The notes beneath the pieces are model-generated. The model saw only the letters and a program-made list of their open reading frames with translations. It was not told the DNA's origin and made no database searches. Shown here in pieces: positions 53,552 to 62,704 of a stretch of 64,000 nucleotides of DNA (its first letter is position 1; each line of letters starts with the position of its first letter). Source of the DNA: Polyangia bacterium (GTDB taxonomy: Bacteria > Myxococcota_A > Polyangia > Nannocystales > Nannocystaceae); assembly GCA_030424595.1 (NCBI GenBank), contig JAUHWG010000036.1:31209-95208 (forward strand), read 5' to 3'. The position numbers and the translations under genes are program-made.

Positions 53552-55189
53552 TCAGGCCTCGAGAGGCGCGCTCTCAGCGGGGTCAAAGGTCATCGACCGG
53601 TAGTCTGCAGGGGTCCATGCTCCGCGCTCCGTGGACTCGATCAGCGCCCGCATCTCCGCGGAGGGGGCGTAGCTCCAGTGCGCGATCGTCCGCAGCGCGG
53701 GCGCCCTGCAGCCGGCTTGGACCGCGGCGTCGGTGACGGTGCCGCCGGTGAAGGAGAAGTCGCCGCGGGTGATGCGGAGGGCCTCGAGCGACGGCGCAGA
53801 GCTCAGGGACTCGATCCACGCGTCCGTGAGCCCGACCTCGGCGACGCCGAGCGAGCGCAGCTGGGGGAGCTTCGCGAGGGCGTCGAGGTGGCTCGGGAAG
53901 ACGGCGGCGGAGACCGAGGCGTCGAGGTCGAGCCGCTCGAGCGCCGGCGCGGGGGCCAGGGCGGCGAGCATCGCGTCGGAGTAGCCCTTCGCGTGCCCGA
54001 TCGAGAGCGCCTCGAGGGTCGAGATCGAGGCGAGCGCGGCCATCCCCTTGGGGCCGATCTTCGCCTCGCTGATCGCCAGCCACCGCAGGTCGAGCTTGCT
54101 CAGCTTCTTCGCAGCGGCGTCGCTTATCGGGATGTTGCGAAGATCGAGGGTGCGCAGCTCCGTCGCCCCCGCGAGGGAGCCGATCACGGCAGCGCTGATC
54201 TTGCCGGTCTCGCGCAGGCAGAGGGAGCGGAGCGAGCCTAGACCGCTGAGAAAGCCGAGGTGGGCGGTCTTGAGCCCGCGGACGCTGAGGCGGCTGAGGT
54301 CTAGCCAGCGCAGGGAGGTGAGCCCGCCGATCTGTGCGAGCCCGTCGGGGCTCAGCTTGGTGCAGCGGCACTGGCTCAGGCGGAGGCCGGCGAGCTCTGG
54401 CAGCTCTGCGCAGATCGAGGCGATGAGCGCGTCGGTGACCTCCTGGCGCGGGAGGAGGACAAGCCCGAGGGCGATGCCAGCGGCTGCGATCGGGCGCAGC
54501 GCCCGAACATCCTCCGCGTCGCCGATCGCAGCGATGACCCCGCTCAGCTTGGGCGCTCTCGCGAGGGCGCTCGCGTCGGCGGCCGAGATCGCCGAGCCGG
54601 TGATCGTCAGGCGCTCGAGCGCCGGACATGCTCCGAGGGCGGCGACCGAGCCCGGCTTGATCGTGAACATGGCGAGCGTCAGGCGTCGCAGCGAGGGGAG
54701 CTTGGCGAGGGAGGCGAGGATCCCCGCGTCGAGCTCGACGCGGCGCAGCCCTAGGGACTCGCAGGCGCGGAGCCTCTCCCAGGGCGCAGGGCCCGAGATC
54801 GCGGTGGCCTCGCGGGCGAAGATCCGAAGGTGGCGGACCCCGCCTAGCCCTTCGGACCAGGAGCCCGCCGCGTCGCGGAGGAGCCCCGCGGAGCAGCCGA
54901 GCTCCTCTAGCGGGAGCTCGGCGAGCGGGGCGGTCCGGGCCCCCTCGCGGCGATAGCCGAGCTCGAGGGAGCGCAGACCGCTCTGCTTGGCGACCAAGAG
55001 CTCGATCTGCTCGGAGACCGGAGTGCCCTCGTCGAGCGGTGCCTCGAGGTGCTCCAAGGCTCGAAAGCGGCCGACGATCTCGGCGTAGGGCACGGGCTGG
55101 TCAGGATCTGCGTAGGCCGTGATCCTGCGTAGCCAGGTCGGCGCCTCGAGAACGCGAGCGCCTATCCAGGGCATGTCGTCGTGCGTCAT
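53552..55189 (-). CDS. Leucine-rich repeat protein
   Basis: The 545-residue product has at least twelve LRR units of about 24-26 residues (L-x-x-L-x-L-x-x-x-x-I-x-x-x-x, for example L-R-R-L-T-L-A-M-F-T-I, L-R-W-L-D-L-S-R-L-S-V, L-R-T-L-D-L-R-N-I-P-I) between about 130 and 500. No signal peptide or membrane segment is present, so it is cytoplasmic unless exported otherwise. The N-terminal 80 residues are unrelated. LRR proteins in myxobacteria are often contact proteins or effector-like, but no role can be assigned. It converges on the DUF3124 gene with an 81-bp gap. Confidence 0.88.
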   Translation of the reverse strand: MTHDDMPWIGARVLEAPTWLRRITAYADPDQPVPYAEIVGRFRALEHLEAPLDEGTPVSEQIELLVAKQSGLRSLELGYRREGARTAPLAELPLEELGCSAGLLRDAAGSWSEGLGGVRHLRIFAREATAISGPAPWERLRACESLGLRRVELDAGILASLAKLPSLRRLTLAMFTIKPGSVAALGACPALERLTITGSAISAADASALARAPKLSGVIAAIGDAEDVRALRPIAAAGIALGLVLLPRQEVTDALIASICAELPELAGLRLSQCRCTKLSPDGLAQIGGLTSLRWLDLSRLSVRGLKTAHLGFLSGLGSLRSLCLRETGKISAAVIGSLAGATELRTLDLRNIPISDAAAKKLSKLDLRWLAISEAKIGPKGMAALASISTLEALSIGHAKGYSDAMLAALAPAPALERLDLDASVSAAVFPSHLDALAKLPQLRSLGVAEVGLTDAWIESLSSAPSLEALRITRGDFSFTGGTVTDAAVQAGCRAPALRTIAHWSYAPSAEMRALIESTERGAWTPADYRSMTFDPAESAPLEA

Positions 55190-55477
55190 GACCGGACCAT
55201 AGCCAACATTCTCGGCCTAGCGAAGCGTGCCCGGAGCGGCGGGCGGCGAGGACCTCGGTGCCCTCGCGGGTCGCCGGCATCATCACGTCCTCTCTCGTCA
55301 GCGTCACGTGCTCGCTGAGCTTTGTCATCCCCCACGGACGACGTGGTCGGTGTACGTCCGCGACGACACCAGGGACGGTACAAAGGGCTATCGCACAGCC
55401 TCACGGGAGGTGTGTAGAGGCCCTGCCGGGCTTCGCTATGGTCTGGAAGGAGGGCGTGATCGCGCCCGCGCCGGAGA

Positions 55478-57226
55478 TCACTGAGGTATCGGCATGCAGA
55501 CCCCGCCGCCCTCGATCTGGGCGTTGGTCCTGAAGGTGTTGAGCGCCTGCCAGTGCGGGATCTCAAAGGTCGGGATCGACCCGTCTTCGCGGACATTTGT
55601 CACGTGATAGGTGTGTTGATTCCAGATCCGTCGCGCCTGGATCCAGCGGTCTTCCTTGTCACGGATCACCTGCACCGTCGGCGAGGCCACGCCGCCGCCG
55701 TATTGACAGGAGACCACGACGATCTCGGCCGAGCCGTCGTTGTCGATATCGGCGACGATCGGGTACTCGGAGAGGGTCCCCGAGGTCCGGGCGGTCTTCA
55801 GGAGGTCCTGGCCGGCGCCGTCGAAGACGAACATAAAGTTCTCGTCGGCGTACATCGCCTCGGCGATCCCGTCGCCGAGGAAGTCAAAGGCGGTGCCGGC
55901 CGCGATTCCGCTCTGATCCGAGACCGTCGCCTTCCAGACGATCGAGGCGTCGCCCTCGTACACTGTATAATTGTTGCGCGACGAGACGGCGAAGTTGGCC
56001 GATTCATCGCCGTCAAAGTCATGGACCGTCGCCGGTCGTAGCCATGTCGTCCCGCCTGCGGGATCGCCGGTCGGTCGGAGGTCCTGGAATTTGATCGTCC
56101 CGTCGTGCTCGAGCATCGACAGGCCGTTTGCGTTCGTGACGAGGATCTCCGGCAGGCCGTCTTGGTCGAGATCGGCGATCGCGGGGTATCCCGGCTGGAT
56201 CGCCGAGACGTAGTAGGGAGAGCCGTCATGGTGGTAGGCGGCGTGTCCGAGGACCACCTCGAGGTCGCCGTCATCATCGAGGTCGGCGGCGGCGCTGGCC
56301 GACCAATTGCCGGCGGGCTGGGAGGCGGTCCACAGGTGGGCGCCCGTATGATCATAGAGCTGGTTTCCGGCGATGATCTCGACATCGCCGTCGTTGTCGA
56401 GGTCGGCGAGGGCGATCGCGCCGGAATAGGCCGCTGGCCAGCCGGTGGCCGACTGCCACTTCTTCGTCCCGTCGTGCTCAAAGGCGATCGGTGCCCCGCC
56501 GATCACCGCCGCGACGATCTCCGGGAGACCGTCGCCGTCGATGTCGCCGATCGCAGGAGTGACGGTATGATCGAGGTCGTCGAAGATCTTGAAGTGGAGC
56601 GTGCCGGTCTCGCCGTCGAGCACGTAGATGTGGCCGACGGCGTTGGGGAAGCCCGAGGACTTCGAGGCGAGAACGACGACGTCGGGCGTGTCACAGAGGT
56701 CGATCTCGCCGCTCTCATCGTCGTCGGTGAGGTTGGCGACCAGGGGGGTCACGATCGAGTAGGCTTCGCCTTCGGGGCCGGTCCAGGTCCACTGAATGTC
56801 AGGCTCAAAGGCGTTCGGAGGGGCGCTCTCGGAGCACATGCCGACACCGTTCATGTTGTCGTTGACCTTGCACTCGTCGACGGGCTCACCGGTGGTGCCG
56901 GTGGTGTCGGTGGCGCCGGTGGTCGGCTCCGAGGTGGAGGTCAGGCCGGTCGTGCTGGTCTCGGCGGTGGACGTGCTCTCCGCCGCGGTGGAGCCGCTCG
57001 ACGTTCCTGTCGCGGAGTCTGTGGCGGTCCCGGACGCGCTCTCGCTGGTCGCGCTGTCGCTGCCCTCGCTCGCGCTAGTCGGACCTGCGGTCGAGGTCGG
57101 CGAGCTTGTCGGTGAGGTGATCGGCGAGGTCGCCGTCGCTGTGTCGCTGGCGTTGGTATCGTCGCCGCTACAGGCGCAGGCGAGGGCGATGGGGAGCACG
57201 AGGCGGGCACCGGGGAGTTGCTTCAT
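55478..57226 (-). CDS. Lipoprotein with FG-GAP / VCBS beta-propeller
   Basis: The 582-residue product has a lipobox with lipidated Cys (A-C-A-C, Cys19) followed by S-G-D-D. A Ser/Thr/Glu linker extends to about 115. The propeller has repeated calcium loops of the FG-GAP/VCBS type: D-I-D-G-D-G-L-P-E-I, D-L-D-N-D-G-D-V-E-I, D-L-D-D-D-G-D-L-E-V, D-L-D-Q-D-G-L-P-E-I, D-I-D-N-D-G-S-A-E-I, at about 70-residue spacing (five or more). It is a calcium-binding, probably extracellular propeller for adhesion or polysaccharide binding. It is divergent from the cupin gene. Confidence 0.9.
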   Translation of the reverse strand: MKQLPGARLVLPIALACACSGDDTNASDTATATSPITSPTSSPTSTAGPTSASEGSDSATSESASGTATDSATGTSSGSTAAESTSTAETSTTGLTSTSEPTTGATDTTGTTGEPVDECKVNDNMNGVGMCSESAPPNAFEPDIQWTWTGPEGEAYSIVTPLVANLTDDDESGEIDLCDTPDVVVLASKSSGFPNAVGHIYVLDGETGTLHFKIFDDLDHTVTPAIGDIDGDGLPEIVAAVIGGAPIAFEHDGTKKWQSATGWPAAYSGAIALADLDNDGDVEIIAGNQLYDHTGAHLWTASQPAGNWSASAAADLDDDGDLEVVLGHAAYHHDGSPYYVSAIQPGYPAIADLDQDGLPEILVTNANGLSMLEHDGTIKFQDLRPTGDPAGGTTWLRPATVHDFDGDESANFAVSSRNNYTVYEGDASIVWKATVSDQSGIAAGTAFDFLGDGIAEAMYADENFMFVFDGAGQDLLKTARTSGTLSEYPIVADIDNDGSAEIVVVSCQYGGGVASPTVQVIRDKEDRWIQARRIWNQHTYHVTNVREDGSIPTFEIPHWQALNTFRTNAQIEGGGVCMPIPQ

Positions 57227-57431
57227 GTCGGTGTCATCTCCCGCGGCTACGGGCGCCGCAAGGGGTGATCATCGCGGCGGCGTTCGTCCGCGCTTCCCGC
57301 GGGACTCTCACCACGGCCGCCACGGGGAGCCCCTGAGGGGCTGTCCTTCATGCGCCGAGGCGCGCGCAGGTGTGGCACTCTGAGCCGGTGATGATCTCTT
57401 TGGTCTATTCGATCCCAGCGAGGTACCAGCG

Positions 57432-57830
57432 ATGAAAGCGGACGAGAGCGCCGTCTGGCGCGACCATGTCGACGTGCCTGAGACCCCAGGTCTCGCCCTG
57501 CGGACCACCTACCCGACAAACCCTGCGGGCGTCGAGGTCATGCTCGAGCGCTGGGACGCCGGGAGCTCCGAGCCGCCGCATAGCCACCCCGGCGACGACA
57601 TGACCGTCGTCGTCGAGGGGAGGATGATCGTCCAGTTCTACGTCGATCGCGACGGCGAGCTGGTCGCCGACGGCGAGCCGCTGGTGCTCCAGCAGGGCGA
57701 CGCCGGCCATATCAAGGCGGGCCGGATCCACGACGCCAAGTACGTCGAGGACTGCAAGCTGGTCTACGTCCACGACCGTGCGTTCGGCTTCGTCGCGGCG
57801 GCGTCGGGGGCCGAGGGCGCCGCCCCCTAG
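57432..57830 (+). CDS. Cupin domain protein
   Basis: The product has 132 residues with motif 1 P-P-H-S-H-P-G-D-D-M-T (two His ligands) and motif 2 G-D-A-G-H-I-K-A-G-R-I-H-D, with a further His, so the metal site is more complete than in the cupin at 47384-47752. GAGG lies a few bases upstream of ATG 57432. Its substrate is unknown. A copy of the dispersed intergenic element follows its stop codon. Confidence 0.87.
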   Translation: MKADESAVWRDHVDVPETPGLALRTTYPTNPAGVEVMLERWDAGSSEPPHSHPGDDMTVVVEGRMIVQFYVDRDGELVADGEPLVLQQGDAGHIKAGRIHDAKYVEDCKLVYVHDRAFGFVAAASGAEGAAP

Positions 57831-57832
57831 CA

Positions 57833-57875
57833 GCCGAGGCAAGAGTCCCGCGGGCTCTCTTTCCCTCGTCGTCCC
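57833..57875. repeat. Copy 3 of dispersed intergenic element
   Basis: This begins 2 bases past the cupin stop codon: GCCGAGGCAAGAGTCCCGCG, then GGCTCTC, then CCTCGTCG. It has the same block order as copies at 25251 and 35431. Confidence 0.6.
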
Positions 57876-58012
57876 TCTCGGCTCCGCCACGACCTGCGGT
57901 AGAGCCCGGCACAGCGGCGCTTGTCGACGCCATGAGGGCCAGCGATTGCAGCGCGAGCACGCGGGGCTTTCGCCTCGGCTTGCTTGCGCTCCGCGGCTGC
58001 GAGGCGCCTCGA

Positions 58013-58669
58013 TCAGCCGCTGCGGAGATCAAAGCGGAGCGCGTAGGCGGCGATCCCAAAGGCGACCGCGACGTTGAGCGAGCCCTTGATCCCGAGCATC
58101 GGGATCCGGACGATCCCCGAGCAGAGATCGAGGAGGCGGGGATCGACCCCCGAGACCTCGTGGCCGAGCACCAGGCAGATCGTCGCCCCTGGGGCGGGGC
58201 GGGGCGCCGAGAAGAGCGGGGTCGAGCGCGGTCCGCCCTCGAGGGCCCACAGCTCGACGCCGCGGTCCCGGAGCGCCTGGGCGCAGGCGAGACTGTCGCT
58301 GTGGTGGGTCCAGGCGAGGCTCGCCTCGGCGCCCAGGGAGGTCTTGGCCATCTTCGGGTGCGCCGGGGTCGGCGTGAAGCCGGCGACGTGGACGTGGCGG
58401 ACCCCGACCCCGTCGGCGCTGCGGAGGATCGCGCCGACGTTTCGCAGGCTGCGGATGTTGTCGAGCAACACCTCGAGCGCTGGGCCGGGCGGAGCGTCGC
58501 TCGGGTCGCGGGCGTCGTCGGTGTCGTAGGTGTCGCCGAGGCGCTCGGTGGGACCGCCGCAGTGGGGGCAGCGATCGCCGAGCGACGAGTCGGCGGCGAC
58601 CGGGAAGCGGAGGCTGCAGGGCGGATCTGTGCACCGCCTGGTTTGGAAGCGCGACACGGCGCCGACCAT
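58013..58669 (-). CDS. SpoU/TrmH-family RNA 2'-O-methyltransferase
   Basis: ATG 58669 gives 218 residues. The C-terminal SPOUT domain shows motif 1 N-I-R-S-L-R-N-V-G-A-I-L-R-S-A-D-G, motif 2 L-V-L-G-H-E-V-S-G-V-D, and motif 3 I-P-M-L-G-I-K-G-S-L-N-V-A-V-A-F-G. The Arg and Asn of motifs 1 and 3 are both present, so it should use SAM on ribose 2'-OH of rRNA or tRNA. An N-terminal zinc-ribbon-like segment (C-T-D-P-P-C ... C-P-H-C-G-G) is unusual for TrmH proteins and may bind RNA. It is divergent from a zinc-ribbon protein, 70 bp away. Confidence 0.92.
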   Translation of the reverse strand: MVGAVSRFQTRRCTDPPCSLRFPVAADSSLGDRCPHCGGPTERLGDTYDTDDARDPSDAPPGPALEVLLDNIRSLRNVGAILRSADGVGVRHVHVAGFTPTPAHPKMAKTSLGAEASLAWTHHSDSLACAQALRDRGVELWALEGGPRSTPLFSAPRPAPGATICLVLGHEVSGVDPRLLDLCSGIVRIPMLGIKGSLNVAVAFGIAAYALRFDLRSG

Positions 58670-58739
58670 ACAGAGTCGAGGCGCCGCGGTCGATGCTCGC
58701 TCCCCGATCCGGGACACCTCTGCTAGCCTGTGGACCTCG

Positions 58740-59117
58740 ATGGCCTACCGCGACGACCGTCAGGCGATGGCGCTCCAACTCGCTGAGCTCGAGCGAGAGA
58801 ATGAGCGGCTGCGCGGCGAGATCGAGAGCTTTGAGGAGCGCCTCGGGCGGGTGATGCACGAGCGCCAGGAGCTCCAGCACGCGAGGTCGCGGCGCTCCTG
58901 CGTGCTCTGCCAGGGCTCCCTCCTGCCGGTCGCGGTCTTCGCCGGACACGACATGCGGGCGCCGATCCCCATGCGGATGAGCACGTTGCGCTTCGTCTCG
59001 CCGGCGGGGGGCTTCACCCGGTCGGCGCCGGTGCGATCGTTCGTCTGCTCGACCTGTGGCTTCATTCACAACTTCGTCGACATCACCGAGCCTGTCGTCG
59101 CTGAGAGTGAAGACTGA
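58740..59117 (+). CDS. Small coiled-coil zinc-ribbon protein, unknown
   Basis: The 125-residue product starts with a coiled coil (about 5-50, E-L-E-R-E-N-E-R-L-R-G-E-I). Then come two C-x-x-C knuckles, C-V-L-C-Q-G and C-S-T-C-G-F, spaced as in a treble-clef zinc ribbon. No further motif. The gene is divergent from the SpoU-type methyltransferase, which also carries C-x-x-C pairs, so they may share a promoter region. Function is unknown. Confidence 0.75.
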   Translation: MAYRDDRQAMALQLAELERENERLRGEIESFEERLGRVMHERQELQHARSRRSCVLCQGSLLPVAVFAGHDMRAPIPMRMSTLRFVSPAGGFTRSAPVRSFVCSTCGFIHNFVDITEPVVAESED

Positions 59118-59364
59118 GCTGGTCCCGCTCGGGTCCGGATGAGGGCTTCGAGGGGTCGCTCAGGGCCTCTTTGAGCGCTTCGTCGTCCCGTCGACGCGTC
59201 TGTACCTAGGGTCAGAGGAGCCCGCTCGGGGGGAACGGTCGCTCGCGCATTGTTCGCGGATCGTCCGGTCTCTCGATGACGTCTGCGCGTAGACAGGCGC
59301 GTCCTCGCGCACTACTCTCGCCCGGACTCGCTCGCGCTCGCGCACCCCGCAGGCAGGTGGAATT

Positions 59365-61584
59365 ATGTCCGAAAGAGCAGGAAAGACCCGGATCGCGGTT
59401 CTCGGCGGCGGCTTTGGCTCGCTCAGCGCTGTCTATGCGTTGACGTCCGAGCCCGGCTGGGAGGAGCGCTACGAGATCACCGTCTACCAGCTCGGCTGGC
59501 GCCTCGGCGGCAAGGCGGCGAGCGGCCGCAACGCGGCGCTGAACGACCGCTCCGAGGGCCGCGGCGCTCACCTGTGGTTCGGCTTCTACGAGAACGCCCT
59601 GGGGATGATGCGCGAGGTCTACCGCGAGCTTGGGCGGGCGCCCGGGACCCCGATCGCCTCCTTCAAGGAGGCCTTCGCCGCCGGCAAGGCGCTCCACCTG
59701 GCGAGCGGAGCCGGGCACACGCCGACCTGGCCCCTGGCGCTGCCGCCCAACGACGAGGTCCCGGGCAAGGGGATCCCGCTGCCGTCGATATGGTCCTACG
59801 TCGGCCAGATCCTGGCATGGATCGTCGACAGCATCCCTCACCTCCACGAGGACTACGGGGACTACAGCGCGCTGCTCAGCGCCTGGGACAGCGGCGCGCG
59901 CGGGATCCTGAGCGGCCTCGTCGAGCGGGCGCAGTCCCTCGGGATCGCCTCGTACGACGACGGTAGTCCGGCGAGCGGCCTGGCCGACGGCATGATCCTG
60001 CGGGCCGCGGCCGCGGGCGCGACGATCGACGAGGAACTCGGCGATCATCAGCTCTGCCGGGCCTGGGCCGCGCCGCTCCTCTTCCTCGCCGAGGAGTGCT
60101 TCTCCCAGCTCGCCGACGAGCCCGACGGGATCCTCTACCCGCTCTTCGTGGGGCCGCTCAAGCTCGGGCTGGCCCTGGTCCGGGGGATCCTCGGCGACCG
60201 TCTCTACACGCCGGGGCGCGGCCTGGAGGCGATCCAGGGCGAGGAGTTCCGCAGCTGGTTGGCGAGCCACGGGGCGAGCCAGGAGCTGCTCGATCACCCG
60301 CTGGTCGGGGCGCTCTACGCCGCCTTCTTCGCCTACGAGGGCGGCGACGCGGAGCGGCCGTCGATCGCCGCGGGGACGATGACCCAGCTGATCCTCCGCC
60401 TCTTCTTCACCTATCGCGGGGCGCTCTACTACACGCCCACCGCGGGCGCGGGCGAGGTGGTCTTCGCCCCGCTCTACCTCCTCCTCCGGGATCGCGGCGT
60501 CCGCTTCCGCTTCTTCCACAAGGTCAAGGCGCTGCACGTCGCCGACGACGAAGACGCGATCGAGGCGATCACGATCAGCCGACAGGTCGTGCTCAAGCGC
60601 CGTCGGGGCGGCTACGATCCGCTGGTCGGGATTAAGGGTCTGCCCTGCTGGCCGTCGACGCCGCGTTGGGAGCAGATCGTTCTCGGTCACGAGCCAGAGG
60701 TCCAGGCCCTCGACTTCGAGGCCGCCGACTCCCCGGAGGTCGAGGTCTTTCGCCTGCGTCGCGGGCAACACTTCGACCGGGTGATCCTCGGAATTCCGCC
60801 GGGGGGGCTGGCCAAGGTCTGCCGCTCGCTGGTCCGTCGGGCGCCGCGCTGGGAGGCGATGTTGACGAACCTGCGGACGGTCGCGGTCGGCGGGATCCAG
60901 CTCTGGCTCTACTCGAGCTGGGCCGAGCTGACCGGCGATCCGGAGCCGCCGCTGGCGGGCTCGAACTTCCCGACGCCCTTCGCCTCGTGGACCAACAATT
61001 CCTCGGTGATCCCCTACGAGGTGTGGACCGGCAAGTACTGGCCGGGGAGCGTCGCCTGCCTCGACGCGACGATCCCCGACGCCGTGCTCTCGCCGGGCGA
61101 CGACGCGGACGGAGTCGGCGAGCGCTGGCTCGGGGCCCAGGCCAAGCGCTGGCTCGGCTCCCACACCCGCACCCTCTGGCCGGAGGGGACCGCAGGCTTC
61201 ACCAGCGGGATCGACTGGAGCCTGCTCGTCGACCCCGAGCGGCGGATGGGAGAGGGGCGCTTGGAGGGGCAGCACCTGTGGTCGTCGACCAAGGGCGCCG
61301 GTCGACAGGTCCTCTCGCTGCCGGGGACGGCCCGCTTCCGCCTCCGCGCCGATCGGTCGGGCTTCTCCAACCTCCTGCTCGCCGGCGACTGGACCGACAC
61401 GGGGCTCAACCTCGGCTGCATCGAGGCGGCGACGATCAGCGGCTTTCAGGCCGCGCGGGCGATCTGCGGCGCTCCTGCGGTGATCATCGGCGAGTCGAAG
61501 GAGGAGGACGTGCTGGTCGAGGCGCCGCAGCCGAGCGTCCGCGCTCGGGGGCGCGAGACGGTCAAGATCGCGGCGTTGTCGTAG
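59365..61584 (+). CDS. FAD-dependent oxidoreductase, phytoene-desaturase-like
   Basis: The 739-residue product has an N-terminal dinucleotide fold: I-A-V-L-G-G-G-F-G-S-L-S-A, then Y-Q-L-G-W-R-L-G-G-K-A-A-S-G-R-N. The C-terminal F-S-N-L-L-L-A-G-D-W-T-D-T-G-L-N-L-G-C-I-E-A-A-T with G-F-Q-A-A-R-A completes the FAD site, as in phytoene desaturases and amine oxidases. It is about 200 residues longer than standard desaturases, with extra sequence between about 130 and 340. Substrates may be carotenoid-like or another hydrophobic compound. No carotenoid gene is adjacent. It overlaps the end of the convergent methyltransferase by 23 bp. Confidence 0.9.
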   Translation: MSERAGKTRIAVLGGGFGSLSAVYALTSEPGWEERYEITVYQLGWRLGGKAASGRNAALNDRSEGRGAHLWFGFYENALGMMREVYRELGRAPGTPIASFKEAFAAGKALHLASGAGHTPTWPLALPPNDEVPGKGIPLPSIWSYVGQILAWIVDSIPHLHEDYGDYSALLSAWDSGARGILSGLVERAQSLGIASYDDGSPASGLADGMILRAAAAGATIDEELGDHQLCRAWAAPLLFLAEECFSQLADEPDGILYPLFVGPLKLGLALVRGILGDRLYTPGRGLEAIQGEEFRSWLASHGASQELLDHPLVGALYAAFFAYEGGDAERPSIAAGTMTQLILRLFFTYRGALYYTPTAGAGEVVFAPLYLLLRDRGVRFRFFHKVKALHVADDEDAIEAITISRQVVLKRRRGGYDPLVGIKGLPCWPSTPRWEQIVLGHEPEVQALDFEAADSPEVEVFRLRRGQHFDRVILGIPPGGLAKVCRSLVRRAPRWEAMLTNLRTVAVGGIQLWLYSSWAELTGDPEPPLAGSNFPTPFASWTNNSSVIPYEVWTGKYWPGSVACLDATIPDAVLSPGDDADGVGERWLGAQAKRWLGSHTRTLWPEGTAGFTSGIDWSLLVDPERRMGEGRLEGQHLWSSTKGAGRQVLSLPGTARFRLRADRSGFSNLLLAGDWTDTGLNLGCIEAATISGFQAARAICGAPAVIIGESKEEDVLVEAPQPSVRARGRETVKIAALS

Positions 61585-62224
61585 GTCGCTGCGGGTCGAG
61601 CGACGGGAGGTCTGGCCGCTCACCGATGACGCAGACCGCGTCGACGGGCTGGAGCTCGATCCTCGAGGCTCTCACCGGCGAGAGGCCGGCGCCCTCCATG
61701 AGCTGGACGAGCGTCGACTCGGCCCGCTTGACAGCGTCGTCGTCGGATCCTGGGGCGCGGGGTTGGAGGGTGAGCGCGAGGCGGCCTCGGGGGTGGAGGT
61801 GCGCCACGAGGTCGCGGATCGTCGCCTCCGGATCGGACCAGAACATGTGGACGTTGATCCCGACGATCCGATCGAAGCGCCCGAGGTCCTCCGGCAGGGC
61901 TTGGGCGTCGCCCTCGATGAGCTGGATCGACCCGTCGGCGACCTGGGCGGCGTTGCGGGCCGTGGCCTGGCGGATCATGGTCGTGGAGTGTTCGAGGCCG
62001 ACGACCTGGGCGCCGAGCTGAGCGGCGCGCGCGAGGCCCAGCCCGGGGCCGAAGCCGATCTCGAGGAGACGCTGACCGGCCACCAGCCCGAGCTTGTCGA
62101 TGGTCGCGGCGGTGCGGGCTCGGTTGGAGGAGCGCCGACCCATGATCCATCCGGCGAGCGCTCCGAGGAGGCCGTGCGGGCGGCGAAACTGAGCGGCGAT
62201 GAGCTTGAAGAGGGCGCGCTTCAT
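61562..62224 (-). CDS. Class I SAM-dependent methyltransferase
   Basis: The 220-residue methyltransferase_11-type protein has motif I L-E-I-G-F-G-P-G-L-G-L, G-L-E-H-S-T-T-M on strand 2, I-E-G-D-A-Q-A-L-P in motif II, and F-D-R-I-V-G-I-N-V-H-M-F-W in post-motif II. It overlaps the upstream MarR gene by 4 bases (62221-62224), so the two are translationally coupled. Its 3' end overlaps the convergent desaturase gene by 23 bp. The substrate is unknown. Expression is probably under the MarR regulator. Confidence 0.92.
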   Translation of the reverse strand: MKRALFKLIAAQFRRPHGLLGALAGWIMGRRSSNRARTAATIDKLGLVAGQRLLEIGFGPGLGLARAAQLGAQVVGLEHSTTMIRQATARNAAQVADGSIQLIEGDAQALPEDLGRFDRIVGINVHMFWSDPEATIRDLVAHLHPRGRLALTLQPRAPGSDDDAVKRAESTLVQLMEGAGLSPVRASRIELQPVDAVCVIGERPDLPSLDPQRPTTTPRS

Positions 62225-62679
62225 CGGTCGTCCTGCTCCGCCTTGAGGGCGTCCGAGATCGTCGCCAGACCGGCGGAGATCGAGCCTATCTCCGCGGCGC
62301 TGAGGCCAAAGTCGGTCTTCTCGTAGAAGCGAGCTTCGCGGCGGCGCATCCGGGTGATCGTCCGCTTCCCCGCGGTGTTCAGGTGGATCTGGGGCGATCG
62401 TTTGTGGGCTGGGTTGGGGCGCAGCTCGACGAGCTCGTGCGCGGTGAGTGTGTTGACGAGCACCTGGACGTGCTGCCGGCTGACGCCGCGCTGGCGGGCG
62501 ATGTCCGGGACGGTCGAGGGGCCGTGGCGCTGGAGGTACTCGAGGACCGCGCGCGAGCCGATGGTGACGGGCTCAGCCGCGTGGAGGGCCTCCGCGGCGC
62601 TGACCATGCGGTGATAGAGCTGGCGAACCTGGCCGAAGAGATCGTCGATCGGGTGGGGCACGAAGAGAGTCTTCGTCAT
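62221..62679 (-). CDS. MarR family transcriptional regulator
   Basis: The 152-residue winged-helix protein has the family core A-V-L-E-Y-L-Q-R-H-G-P-S-T-V-P-D-I-A-R-Q-R-G-V-S-R-Q-H-V-Q-V-L-V-N-T-L, then E-L-V-E-L-R-P-N-P-A-H-K-R-S as the wing. It is the first gene of a two-gene operon with the methyltransferase, overlapping it by 4 bases. A perfect 15-bp palindrome (62690-62704) lies 10 bases upstream of its start, so it likely represses itself and the methyltransferase until a ligand binds (inference). Confidence 0.93.
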   Translation of the reverse strand: MTKTLFVPHPIDDLFGQVRQLYHRMVSAAEALHAAEPVTIGSRAVLEYLQRHGPSTVPDIARQRGVSRQHVQVLVNTLTAHELVELRPNPAHKRSPQIHLNTAGKRTITRMRRREARFYEKTDFGLSAAEIGSISAGLATISDALKAEQDDR

Positions 62680-62689
62680 GACAGCTATA

Positions 62690-62704
62690 TTGTCAAATTG
62701 ACAA
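62690..62704. promoter_or_regulatory. Perfect palindrome, likely MarR operator
   Basis: TTGTCAAATTGACAA has two 7-base arms around a single A, in one of the few A/T-rich stretches of the window. It lies 10 bases upstream of the MarR start, overlapping where a -10 element or the transcript start would be. The dimeric winged-helix MarR proteins bind such sites. The regulator's own binding has not been shown. Confidence 0.7.

Noticed and set aside
59212..61623. 803-codon reverse open frame
   Set aside because: It is antisense to the FAD oxidoreductase. High GC with biased third positions keeps the antisense frame open, and no motif is present.
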